From assembly GCA_033239525.1 (NCBI GenBank), contig BSYO01000036.1, forward strand, positions 4,238,126 to 4,302,125: DNA of 64,000 bases. The letters run 5' to 3'. Source of the stretch: Nepenthes gracilis (lineage: Eukaryota; Streptophyta; Magnoliopsida; Caryophyllales; Nepenthaceae). The translations under genes and the position numbers were made by a program. Shown piece after piece: positions 11,201 through 21,290 of this stretch. The first letter of the stretch is position 1. Every line of letters begins with the position of its first letter. The notes beneath the pieces are model-generated. The model saw nothing but the letters and a program-made list of their open reading frames with translations. It had not been told where the DNA came from and did no database searches.

Positions 11201-12269
11201 TCCATTGGCCTCAGTCTCCAACCCGAAGAGCATGAGGAAGATCATCGTTGACCGGTTATGATCGCGAGCCATCCGAGTCTCAGGCAAGATCCAGGAGCGC
11301 GCAGATGGAAGATCTCAGACTCGAGATCAGTTCTCCTCACTGTAAGGATGTGCTTTGAGAGGTCGGGATGCAATTTGCCTTAAGACGGTGGATCATTTCA
11401 GCTGTGGCAATGGATGTGCCTTGTGTTTTTGGGAAGCTTGCGGGCGATTCAGATCCTCGGCACAATCGGGATTATGATTCCCCCATGAGGACTGAGCCCA
11501 ATTTTGAACCGACAATTTGACGGCATGATGGTGCGTCATTTCATCCAGCATAGTTCTCGATTTCGGCCTGAAACAAATCTAGTTCACACACTTTCCGCAA
11601 GTTCTTGAACATAGTTAATGCGCAAAGTCGGGGCTAGGCGACCACAAATCGATCAATACTTCCTCAAAGTTCTCCGAATTTTGATTACAGTTACAAATCC
11701 AATCAACTAGCTCGGAATGACCTACTTCCTTTTGAGTCCTCTGGATTTTGGCATAGGGGCCAATAAATCCGTCAACTCTTGTCCTTCAAATTTTGGCTTA
11801 ACCGACAAAACCAATCAATAATCTTTTTGACTCTCCAAAATTGACTAGCGATCACGATGAGGTATCCCAACTTCGCGTTCTATCTTGAACATATTTAGGC
11901 CAAAGTCAAGCCCACAATCATGGAGTACTAGTGATTGGTATTATAAAAATATGGCCCATTTAACGGTTAAATTTGACGGAGAAATCAAGGTGGACAACTT
12001 GGACATTCAACACTTCTATTAACCGAAATCTTGACCACTTGAAGACCAAGTTTAACACAGCCCAAACCCAACTTGACCCACGTTTGTTTAAATCTTTTAA
12101 AAATTTCAAGGCAATCCATTCAATGGCAAAATTAGATCCAACGTGGATTCTAAATGAATGAAGGTTTAGAATCCTCTCCTCGTCTCACTGTTAACCCTAA
12201 CTAATACAAGAATACAAAAGGAAGGCAATCAATCAAAGAATCGCTTTACAAAATCTCTCCACCAAAAGG

Positions 12270-12650
12270 GAAGCAATTAGGGACATGGGGAATCAAATCA
12301 AGGAAGTGACCAAGCAATGCCTATAAAAGGCCTTGAAGCCTTCGCTTTAGGAGGACGCTTAAATTCACTCACAAACACTTGCATATTCCAACGATCTTAC
12401 GCCCTCCGTTATTCCCACTTTCCCACGAGAAGCTATCTTCTACAAAGCTTCAATTAAGACAAAACTCTCTCTGCTCTATGTTCCTCGAATTGATACTTAG
12501 AGTTAGCGTTACTCAGGACCCAAAGCGTCTCTCAATGAGGGCTTTTATCCACCTCAACAACATTTTTATCGCTTTACTATTTTTACCTGTTCAAATGAGG
12601 TTGTTTATTAATTTAAGTATCGAAATATTTTCGGTGGAATAACATTTCAT
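12270..12650 (+). promoter_or_regulatory. LTR-like promoter/leader segment
   Basis: TATAAAA at 12322-12328 lies in the context CCTATAAAAGGCCTTGAAGCC, followed by ACACTTGCA and a pyrimidine-rich leader. This resembles the U3-R boundary of a gypsy LTR. No matching second copy was found in the window. Confidence 0.35.
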
Positions 12651-12732
12651 CGACCAAAAAAATATGTAGGACCTTTCGATTGATAAAAATAAATATCCAA
12701 ATGTACAAAATTTAATAATTATCGGGATCATA

Positions 12733-12890
12733 ACTGAGTTTGGTTTCATATTGCAACCCAATATTTTTTTTAATGAAAACTATATGATCAACAGCTTCAT
12801 CCATTTTGGAAGGTATTTTTTATTATATTTTCATAATATAACAAATATATTTTCATTATAATTATAATAGTCATATTTTTATTTTCAAAT
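12733..12890 (-). repeat. 5' LTR of copia element 1, distal part
   Basis: CATAACTG...TTGCAACCCAATATT, a T tract and ATGAAAACT match the left LTR at about 2843-2890. The segment forms the immediate upstream flank of the sHSP promoter. A patchy copy is found at about 33900-34010, upstream of the second sHSP copy, so the LTR remnant was duplicated with the gene. Confidence 0.65.
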
Positions 12891-12910
12891 GACACGATTC
12901 ATCACGAAAA

Positions 12911-13000
12911 CTCTCGAACGTTCTCGTTCCCTCGCGGCCCGCGTCGAAATCACTAGAAATTCACGAACGTACCGGAGCTCTCTTCCTCGATCTATAAATG
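12911..13000 (+). promoter_or_regulatory. Heat-shock promoter: HSE-like elements and TATA box
   Basis: Two heat-shock element cores are visible: GAAcgTTC at 12916-12923 and TTCacGAA at 12960-12967, with further GAA/TTC half-sites around them. A TATA box (CTATAAATGG, core 12993-12999) follows 26 bp after the second core and 90 bp before the ATG. This spacing is typical of plant sHSP genes bound by heat-shock factors, so strong heat induction is likely. Confidence 0.75.
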
Positions 13001-13088
13001 GCTGCCTCCTTCCTCAACTAATCACAGTACAAGCAATCCAACAGACACTGCGAATTAAATTCACGATTACTGCCATCAAAGCCTAGAG

Positions 13089-13547
13089 ATGTCGCTGATT
13101 CCGAGCATATTCGGTGGACGACGCAGCAGCATCTTCGACCCGTTCTCTCTCGAGATCTGGGACCCCTTCGACGGCTCTCCACTCAGCACAACCGGTCGCG
13201 ACACTTCAGCGTTCGCCAGCGCGCGCATCGATTGGAAGGAGACGCCGGAGGCGCACGTATTCAAGGCTGACCTTCCAGGGTTAAAGAAAGAGGAAGTGAA
13301 GGTGGAGGTTGAAGAAGGAAGAGTGCTTCAGATAAGCGGGGATAGGAGCAGGGAGCACGAGGAAAAGAGTGATACGTGGCACCGCGTGGAGCGTAGCGCC
13401 GGAAAGTTCCTCCGGCGGTTCAGGCTGCCGGAAAACGTGAAAATCGAAGAGGTCAAGGCATCTATGGAGGACGGCGTGCTGACGGTGACGGTTCCCAAAG
13501 TAGAGGAGAAGAAGCCTGAGATCAAGTCCGTTGAGATTTCTGGTTAG
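13089..13547 (+). CDS. Class I cytosolic small heat-shock protein (17-kDa HSP20)
   Basis: Intronless gene for a 152-residue ATP-independent chaperone that forms large oligomers in the cytosol and holds unfolding proteins during heat stress. The N-terminus starts [10 protein letters not shown] and contains the WDPFDG motif typical of plant class I sHSPs (residues 24-29). The alpha-crystallin domain spans about residues 46-138 and includes [18 protein letters not shown], the conserved [11 protein letters not shown] and GVLTVTVPK. The C-terminal tail carries the V-x-I anchor (SVEISG) used in oligomer assembly. Length and start agree with the family; the ATG follows GCCTAGAG, and no upstream frame competes. 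HSE cores and a TATA box lie upstream. It is the only intact copy here: patchy copies occur at 23950-24690 and 34135-34545. Cytosolic class I is inferred from sequence alone; no transit or signal peptide is seen. Confidence 0.96.
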   Translation: MSLIPSIFGGRRSSIFDPFSLEIWDPFDGSPLSTTGRDTSAFASARIDWKETPEAHVFKADLPGLKKEEVKVEVEEGRVLQISGDRSREHEEKSDTWHRVERSAGKFLRRFRLPENVKIEEVKASMEDGVLTVTVPKVEEKKPEIKSVEISG

Positions 13548-13567
13548 ATTTGTCATTACTCTGTTGG

Positions 13568-14211
13568 CTATGGCCATGACTCGAGTTGTGTTCTTTTGTG
13601 GTATGTTGTATCTGTGTCTACTGAGTGTAGTTGCTGTCCAGAGTGTGTCATATGTTACACTGTAATCCTCAAAGAAATCGCTGATCTTTCTAAGTGTTAT
13701 ACAAATAAGTGATAAGATCTAGATTTCTTACCACGAAACCCCAATTATTTTAGCGGTGTCGGTTATGGCCACAGTTCGAGTTGCGTTGTTTTGTGTATTG
13801 ATGGATGTGGTGTCTGACGAGTGCAGTTGCTATCCGCCATATGTAAAATTATAATCTGGAGAAAATTGTTTGATCTTTTCGGCGGTGTTACACGGGTAAC
13901 TTTAAGGTTTAAATTTCTTACGGAGCGTTGATCATGGCCGTATCCCTGAGTTGCGTTGTTTTGTGAGATGATGTATGTCTGCTGAGTGTGGTTTGCAATA
14001 TCCCATGTTCCAAATTCTACCCAGAGAGAAACCAGTGGTCTTTCGTAGTGTTACACGAATAAGTAAGGAAGTTCACATCTTTTTTGTAGTACTGGTCTTA
14101 GTCCGTAGATCGGAGTGAAGTTGTCTTGTGGATTCTTGTATCTATGTCTCTCTAGTGTACTTGCTAGCCGGCGTATGTCAAATTGCAACTAGACAAGAAC
14201 TAGTGATCTTC
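13568..14211 (+). repeat. Four tandem copies of the sHSP 3' flank
   Basis: A ~165-195-bp unit just after the stop codon recurs starting near 13568, 13762, 13931 and 14095. Each begins TRTGGCCaYGaNTCGAGTTG-like, then TTGTTTTGTG, GTGTCT..GAGTG, a TTGCTATCCGCCATATGT-like block, GATCTTTC, and GTGTTACACGAATAAG. The first copy overlaps the sHSP 3' UTR. The same array follows the broken copy at 34500-35070, so it predates that duplication. Confidence 0.75.
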
Positions 14212-15420
14212 CTGAGTCTTATACAGATAAGAACTGAATTTCTTGTAAATTCTCCAATTTCTGTTATTGCTTTATTCTCTCCCATTCTCGCCATCTCTCC
14301 ACTCCTGTTTTCCCTCATATCTTCTTCTCTGCCTTCGTTCCAACTTATCTCCAGGTTATGATGATGGGATCTTTGTTATCTAGTTTCCTGATCGCGTCAG
14401 AAATTCGAAATTGATAAAAAGCCGAAAAGATTGTGAGGGATGAAATCACCTTTTGGAGTAGAATCTTAATCATATGCTAAATCAACCTATTGATTTAACA
14501 TTAAAGAACATATAAATAACACAAATATCATCTCTAAACCTATCAGTAGTTTCAAGATTGTTCGGGTGGCAATGGATGGCAAGTCACAATCCTGTACTTA
14601 CTGTTCAAGATTGCCGGCTGGGGCTGAGCGAAGGCTATGTAGATGGATGTAATACTTTAGGTCGTCATACTTTAATGTCTATTTTATGATTTAAAATTCG
14701 GAAATTAAATGTTAATAATATAAATCAACTCGTGTTCACCCTTTCTCCCGTAAGGTTATATATATATATATATCACACACACACACCAAAAAATAAGTAT
14801 CAACTTACCTCTGCTTTAATAGTTTGAGTTTGCTGATTATCACATTGGGTTTTGATCACTTTCTTATATATATCATAACAGACGGAGAGTCATTTAAGTA
14901 GTAAAAAATATTAAAGAGTCACGTAATATTTATGTAAGGATCTGTCAAAAGTTAGCAAAGGTGCATGGATTACAGTGCGCCCAAGCGCTAATTCTAGTAG
15001 TGTATGAGGTGTGCGAGCGTTGATTTGTAGTATAAAATTACACTGATTTGCCTGTTTCTGTAGTATTTCTATTTGTGTAATGTGATAGTATTCGTTCAAT
15101 CAACTGGAAAATTATTTGAATCTGAGATTAGAAGAAATAGGAGAAGTAATTTGCTTATTTTTGGATCTTAAGGTGGCGGTTTTGCTTTTCATCATTAGTT
15201 CTCTCTGCTTTAGAAGAAACATAGGACAATCCTTGAGAATTGAGATGTGCTTTCAGGACTAGTAAAACAAAAATTTCTAAAACATCTGATGAAGCATTGC
15301 AGGGTTCATTGTGTTGTTGCCTGATAACGTTTATTGATCAGATTCCTCTCATTAATTCGTCAGTTTGCAGCAAGTCGCTAGTTCTTAGATTATGTTTGGC
15401 CATGCCTTGTTGCTAAATAG
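14212..15420 (+). repeat. Repeat A, copy 1
   Basis: A ~1.2-kb non-coding repeat starting CTGAGTCTTATACAGATAAG and ending TTGCTAAATAG, found again at 16121, 19355, 22411, in fragments at 25873-27700, and at 35071 plus 40690. It holds a (TA)n(CA)n microsatellite at about 14758-14786. In this first copy it directly follows the sHSP 3' array, which looks like the ancestral arrangement. At its right edge the expected next segment (Z) is replaced by a PPR gene tail. Confidence 0.85.
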
Positions 15421-16085
15421 CTCACAATATTCAGGTGGGGAGCCAACATTCGAAATTCCAGATTCAGGTGCAGCCATTTGGAAATATGGAGTCTTTATAA
15501 GCAGCATATAAATAAGTTTCATCTTGAATTAAGTCTAGCTCTGCATTTTTAGCAGATGAACTATAAACAGGACAAAATTTGAAATACTGCTCGCATAAAA
15601 TCAGCTTCTACCTGATCCATGGTTCACGTTGTCCAATATTTCTCCTAGATCACATTCAACAGATCCATCCCTCTTCGTAACTGAACTGAAGCCAGGTCTT
15701 TTATTAACCCCTTTGTCCTTCATTAACTTCCTCACACTCCCAACTTCTTCCCACTCTCCATCAGCAGCATACATGTTTGATAATGTCACAAGACCTCCTG
15801 GCCTCTCTAAATCCATCCCCTGAAGATCCTGAGCCAGCTGCTTTGCCAGATCTCTTCTTCCATGTATCTTACATCCACTGAAGAAAGATCCAACAATTGA
15901 CTCTGTAATTTCAATGGACATATTTTTCACCAATTCATAAGCATCTTCAACCCTCCCAGAACGACAGAGGAGGTCAACAATGCAAGCATAGTGCTCTTTG
16001 CTGGCGACAATCCTATGTTTTTCTTTCATGGACAGAAAGATTTCCAGACCCTTCTCAACTAAACCACCATGGCTGCAAGCGCGTT
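15421..16085 (-). pseudogene. PPR protein fragment (E-type C-terminus), captured
   Basis: The minus strand encodes the end of a plant pentatricopeptide-repeat protein from about 16081 down to a stop at 15601. It begins CSHGGLVEKGLEIFLSM, continues through HYACIVDLLCRSGRVEDAYE, and ends in an E/E+-like region (LSNMYAADGEWEEVGSVRKL, GFSSV). Such proteins bind organellar RNA for editing or processing. Only about 160 residues remain; the N-terminal repeats and a start are missing. Upstream it is fused in frame to a few RNase H residues of the gypsy element (junction 16076-16090). 15421-15600 would be its native 3' flank. Confidence 0.8.
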
Positions 16086-16120
16086 CGTTATCCGATCTCG
16101 AGATATGCGCGTTCGTTATC
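16086..16120 (-). mobile_element. Gypsy RNase H remnant at the A junction
   Basis: About 35 bases identical to the end of the gypsy RNase H pieces at 19316-19354 and 22380-22410 (minus-strand residues TNAHISRSDNERA). It includes two direct copies of CGCGTTCGTTATCC around GATCTCGAGATAT. Here it links the PPR fragment rather than gypsy pol to repeat A. Confidence 0.7.
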
Positions 16121-17580
16121 CTGAGTCTTATACAGATAAGAACTGAATTTCTTGTAAATTCTCCAATTTCTGTTATTGCTTTATTCTCTCCCATTCTCGC
16201 CATCTCTCCACTCCTGTTTTCCCTCATATCTTCTTCTCTGCCTTCGTTCCAACTTATCTCCAGGTTATGATGATGGGATCTTTGTTATCTAGTTTCCTGA
16301 TCGCGTCAGAAATTCGAAATTGATAAAAAGCCGAAAAGATTGTGAGGGATGAAATCACCTGTTGGAGTAGAATCTTAATCATATGCTAAATCAACCTATT
16401 GATTTAACATTAAAGAACATATAAATAACACAAATATCAACTCTAAACCTATCAGTAGCTTCAAGATTGTTCGGGTGGCAATGGATGGCAAGTCACAATC
16501 CTTCTCTTACTGTTCAAGATTGCCGGCTGGGGCTGAGCGAAGGCTATGTAGATGGATGTAATACTTTAGGTCGTCATACTTTAATGTCTATTTTATGATT
16601 TAAAATTTGGAAATTAAACGTTAATAATATAAATCAACTCGTGTTCACCCTTTCTCTTAAGGATATATATATATATATCACACACACACAAAAAAATAAG
16701 TATCAACTTACCTCTGCTTTAATAGTTTGAGTTTGCTGATTATCACATTGGGTTTGATCACTTTCTTATATATCATAACAGACGGAGAGTCATTTAAGTA
16801 GTAAAAAATATTAAAGAGTCACGTAATATTTATGTAAGGATCTGTCAAAAGTTAGCAAAGGTGCATGGATTACAGTGCGCCCAGCGCTAATTCTAGTAGT
16901 GTATGAGGTGTGCGGCGTTGATTTGTAGTATAAAATTATGCTGATTTGCCTGTTTCTGTAGTATTTCTATTTGTGTAATGTGATAGTATTCGTTCAATCA
17001 ACCGGAAAATTATTTGAATCTGAGAGTAGAAGAAATAGGAGAAGTAATTAGCTTATTTTTGGATCTTAAGGTGGCGGTTTTGCTTTTCATCATTAGTTCT
17101 CTCTGCTTTAGAAGAAATATAGGACAATCTTTGAGAATTGAGATGTGCTTTCAGGACTAGTAAATAAAAAATTTCTAAAACATCTGATGAAGCATTGCAG
17201 GGTTCATTGTGTTGTTGCCTGATAACGTTTATTGATCAGATTCCTCTCATTAATTCGTCAGTTTGCAGCAAGTCGCTAGTTCTTAGATTATGTTTGGCCA
17301 TGCCTTGTTGCTAAATAGCAGCTGGGTTTTAGAAAATTGTTTGCAACATCAATGGGTTCCCGAATTGAGAAAGAATGGCGTCGGGTGTGGTGATCATTGG
17401 CGGTTCAAATCTCCACCGTGAGGGGAATAATAGCTTCATACGAGTCCATGATCTTGTTAGTAAATTCTTATTATACGGGAAGGCGTTGGATTCTAATTAT
17501 CAAAGCTCTGTTCTCAAAGTCTAGAATTAATTTCTTCGTTTTTGTATCTTTTATTTGAACTCACAAAGAAGTAATATAAT
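16121..17580 (+). repeat. Repeat A copy 2 plus segment Z
   Basis: A (16121-17318) is nearly identical to copies at 19355 and 22411. Z (17319-17580) starts CAGCTGGGTTTTAGAAAATT and ends CACAAAGAAGTAATATAAT. Z has a gene-like short frame (ASGVVIIGGSNLH, then a stop) of unknown origin. An LTR edge follows at 17581. Confidence 0.85.
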
Positions 17581-18208
17581 TGTTGCGTCCGGGACGGTTG
17601 TCATCAGATAGAAACCCGGATTCGCACTTTAGCGCGGCTTTCGGAAGAAGGTCTGTGTGACGCTGCCACAATACAAACAACAAACAAGAGGTCTGCAAGA
17701 TTTCTCCCACCGGAAGACGCTCAGTCAAATTCCTAAAGCGGAAATGGCGCACGCTAAGGGTGCGGAGGAATCTTTGTGGCAAAGATGTTTGTGCGGAGGA
17801 GTGGAATAGAGTGGCGAGTAGCGGGAGGCTTGACTTCATGTGCTTGCCATCAAAGTGATCGAGAAGATGTTGGGAAGGAGAGCGAGTTAGCTATCTCCGA
17901 CGGAAGTGAGGTGGCGCTCAGTTCCGACTCGTCGCTCCCGTGCTATCAATTAGAGAAGAAGGGAGTATTAGAGTATGATTAGCCGTTTGAATTCTTGATT
18001 CAAAAGGAAGTAGTCGATGAAAAATGCTCAAAGAGAGAGAGATCCCTTTCTCTGTGGGGTGTGAGGGCTCTTATACGCCTCTCCCCGTTGGACTCTTGGG
18101 CACCAAAACCCCCGTTGCTTGGGCCATCGTGCCGCTGGTCACTGTCGTGGACCGCCGGTTACGCCGGTTGCCCTTTTGCCGTGGCCGACGTTATGCAAGC
18201 GTTGTTGA
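17581..18208 (-). repeat. LTR of the Tat-like gypsy element (copy 1)
   Basis: On the minus strand it follows the integrase region and ends ..CCCGGACGCAACA next to Z. A TATA-like GTATAAGAGCCC lies near 18067-18080, after which an R/U5-like part runs left. Related, shorter versions lie at 20801-21290 and 23881-24350. The boundary with pol (about 18208) is estimated. Confidence 0.6.
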
Positions 18209-19354
18209 CACGCCCATTTTCCCGAGGCGGGATTGGTTGGCCACACTGCAGAGTGCGCTTGCCCAGATCGTGGCTAGCCTTTCCGCCTTTTTCGCCTGTT
18301 CCCGGCGAAAGGTTGAATGGCGTCTCCCTTCCACGGCTTGGCATTCGATCCGCAAGCTTGGCATCCCCATTTCCACGGGCACCCGGCCTCGGCCCCAGCA
18401 AAGGTCAAGGGCGTCTCCCCGTTGGGCTCTCGCTGATGGGAGCACGACCATAGCAGCTGCAACTCTCGGTCCGGGAGCCCCTGCGTCTTCCAACTGGTTT
18501 TCAAAACGCGTGCGGTTGGTGATCGACCTACCCGTTTGCTGAGGGTGCGCCACCGACGTGTGTACGACGATGCAAAGGTTGCGGTAGTACTTCCAACCCG
18601 GTGAATTGGTCCCGTTATCGGTCACCACGACCTCGGGAATCCCAAAGCGGCAAGCGATGCCTTGATGGAGGAACTCCATCGCATTTTGCTCCGTGATCTT
18701 CGAGAGAGACGACTTCTACCCACTTCAGTAAAGTAGGGGATGCCAACGATCAAGAATTTCCGTGTCGTGACCATCGGTGGGGGTCCAAGTAGCGAGCCCG
18801 TTGCACGAAACGCCATGGGGATTGGAGATAGTGCAGCTCGGTGTGCCAGTGCGTCGTGTTGCCATGGACGGCAACTTTCACAGGTAACGAATTCCATAGC
18901 GTCTCGTTTCATGGTGGGCCAGTAGAACCCTTGCCGCATGACGTTGAACGCTAGGTTCTTTCCGCCGATGTGTGAGCCGCACAGCCCCAGGTGCACCTCC
19001 GCCAACGCGTAATCAGCTTCTTCCGGGGCGAGGCACTTCAGGAGAGGAGTGGAGTACCCTCGCTTGTACAGCCTCTCATTCAGGACCGTGGACCATCCTG
19101 CCGTCTTATTGATTCGCTTGGCTTCGTTGACGTCGTCTGGTAGGGTTCCCTCAGTTAAGAACCTTACGTACGATGTCATCCAGTTGTCCCCTGTATTGAC
19201 CCGTAGAACTTCTTTGTCTCCGGCGTCGATGCTGGGTGCGTTCAGGACTTCTCTGGGCTCCCTTGCGTACTGCTCTACAGTTCTGGCGGCCGCGTCCCGA
19301 GCCAGTCGATCAGCGCGTTCGTTATCCGATCTCGAGATATGCGCGTTCGTTATC
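18209..19354 (-). pseudogene. Ty3/gypsy pol fragment: RNase H end and integrase
   Basis: Minus-strand pol remnant. Reading from 19354 down: RNase H C-terminus (SDNERADRLARDAAA), a linker, the integrase zinc region (HLGLCGSHIGGKNLAFNV..GFYWPTMKRDA, CESC), the core (FLIVGIPYFTEVG in place of the usual VGIDYFTKWVE, then FGIPEVVVTDNGT and VAHPQQTGRS) and a C-terminal part with RVPVEMGMPSLR. The zinc-region wording resembles the Tat lineage of plant gypsy elements. Frames shift several times, and the first catalytic Asp appears lost. RT, protease and gag are absent because the upstream end is joined to repeat A. Confidence 0.85.
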
Positions 19355-20800
19355 CTGAGTCTTATACAGATAAGAACTGAATTTCTTGTAAATTCTCCAA
19401 TTTCTGTTATTGCTTTATTCTCTCCCATTCTCGCCATCTCTCCACTCCTGTTTTCCCTCATATCTTCTTCTCTGCCTTCGTTCCAACTTATCTCCAGGTT
19501 ATGATGATGGGATCTTTGTTATCTAGTTTCTGATCGCGTCAGAAATTCGAAATTGATAAAAAGCCGAAAAGATTGTGAGGGATGAAATCACCTGTTGAGT
19601 AGAATCTTAATCATATGCTAAATCAACCTATTGATTTAACATTAAAGAACATATAAATAACACAAATATCAACTCTAAACCTATCAGTAGCTTCAAGATT
19701 GTTCGGGTGGCAATGGATGGCAAGTCACAATCCTTCTCTTACTGTTCAAGATTGCCGGCTGGGGCTGAGCGAAGGCTATGTAGATGGATGTAATACTTTA
19801 GGTCGTCATACTTTAATGTCTATTTTATGATTTAAAATTTGGAAATTAAACGTTAATAATATAAATCAACTCGTGTTCACCCTTTCTCTTAAGGATATAT
19901 ATATATATATCACACACACACACCAAAAAATAAGTATCAACTTACCTCTGCTTTAATAGTTTGAGTTTGCTGATTATCACATTGGGTTTTGATCACTTTC
20001 TTATATATATCATAACAGACGGAGAGTCATTTAAGTAGTAAAAAATATTAAAGAGTCACGTAATATTTATGTGAGGCTTCAAAAGTTAGCAAAGGTGCAT
20101 GGATTAAAGTGCGCCCAAGCGCTAATTCTAGTAGTGTATGAGGTGTGCTAGTTGATTTGTAGTATAAAATTACACTGATTTGCCTGTTTCTGTAGTATTT
20201 CTATTTGTGTAATGTGATAGTATTCGTTCAATCAACTGGAAAATTATTTGAATCTGAGATTAGAAGAAATAGGAGAAGTAATTTGCTTATTTTTGGATCT
20301 TAGGTGGCGGTTTTGCTTTTCATCATTAGTTCTCTCTGCTTTAGAAGAAACATAGGACAATCCTTGAGAATTGAGATGTGCTTTCAGGACTAGTAAAACA
20401 AAATTTCTAAAACATCTGATGAAGCATTGCAGGGTTCATTGTGTTGTTGCCTGATAACGTTTATTGATCAGATTCTCTCATTAATTCGTCAGTTTGCAGC
20501 AAGTCGCTAGTTCTTAATTATGTTTGGCCATGCCTTGTTGCTAAATAGCAGCTGGGTTTTAGAAAATTGTTTGCAACATCAATGGGTTCCCGAATGAGAA
20601 AGAATGGCGTCGGGTGTGGTGATCAATGGTTCAAATCTCCACGTGTGAGGGGGAATAATAGCTTCATACGAGTCCATGATCTTGTTAGTAAATTTTATTA
20701 TACGGGAAGGCGTTGGATTCTAATTATCAAAGCTCTGTTCTCAAAGTAGAATTAATTTCTTCGTTTTTGTATCTTTTATTTGAACTCACAAAGTAATATA
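19355..20800 (+). repeat. Repeat A copy 3 plus segment Z
   Basis: A runs 19355-20548 and Z 20549-20800. It differs from copy 2 mainly by small deletions (for example in the GTGAGGCTTCAAAAG stretch near 20071 and in Z near 20595 and 20625). Confidence 0.85.
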
Positions 20801-21290
20801 ACGTCCGGGCCCTTTCACGGATTAGAGAACGCCCGACAGCGGCGGCGCTTTCGGAGAAGAAGGGTCCGGTCTCCGTCTCGTGAACCCGGACTGCACAATA
20901 CAAACAAACAAGAGGTCAACTCCCAAGATTTCTCCTCCGGCGCCGCTCTTGTTCGCAAATTCCCTTGATAAAACGGAAATGGCGCACGCTAAGGGGGTGC
21001 GCGGAGGAATCAGCGTAAGAGATGTTTGTGCGGAGGAGTGGAGAATGCGGTGGAGGTAGCGGAAATCTAACGGGTGGCTAACTTTCCCGTGATCCGAGAA
21101 GAAAGGAGCGAGCGGAAGTGAGGTGGCGCCGTTCCGACTGCCGCTCTGCTAAATTAGAAGAAGGGAGTATTAGTATGATTAGCCGTTTGAATTCTTGATT
21201 CAAAAGGAAGTAGTCGATGAAAAATGCTAGAGAGATCCTTTCCGTGGGGTGTGAGGGCTCTTATCGCCCTCCCGTTGGACTCTTGGGCAC
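20801..21290 (-). repeat. Gypsy LTR, copy 2, with internal deletions
   Basis: It corresponds to 17581-18100 with many short deletions and replacements, beginning CGTCCGGGCCC after Z. Shared blocks include GAAATGGCGCACGCTAAGG, AGATGTTTGTGCGGAGGAG and TTAGCCGTTTGAATTCTTGA. The stretch 20818-21000 also shows sHSP-like syllables, so some threading as described for 23881-28290 may start here. Confidence 0.55.

Larger units (their letters stand above)
9009..12732. mobile_element. 3.7-kb non-coding insertion splitting a copia LTR
   Basis: This block sits exactly inside the broken LTR of copia element 1 and is much more GC-rich than its surroundings. It has a TATA box near each end (TATAAATA at 9132; TATAAAA at 12322) and three blocks of tandem repeats, but no recognisable gag, pol or transposase. 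A large non-autonomous LTR derivative is the likeliest identity, because plant LTRs carry such TATA boxes, but I could not align long terminal repeats at its two ends and see no clear target duplication. It could also be two nested insertions. Confidence 0.5.

Noticed and set aside
15998..16270. Plus-strand frame ending in a hydrophobic Ser/Leu-rich stretch, also at 14128 and 19049
   Set aside because: The shared end is repeat A sequence. It recurs only because A recurs, and the minus strand has the PPR or gypsy reading.
18024..18542. Plus-strand open frames of 152-172 codons
   Set aside because: They are antisense to gypsy integrase and its LTR, which carry recognisable motifs on the minus strand.
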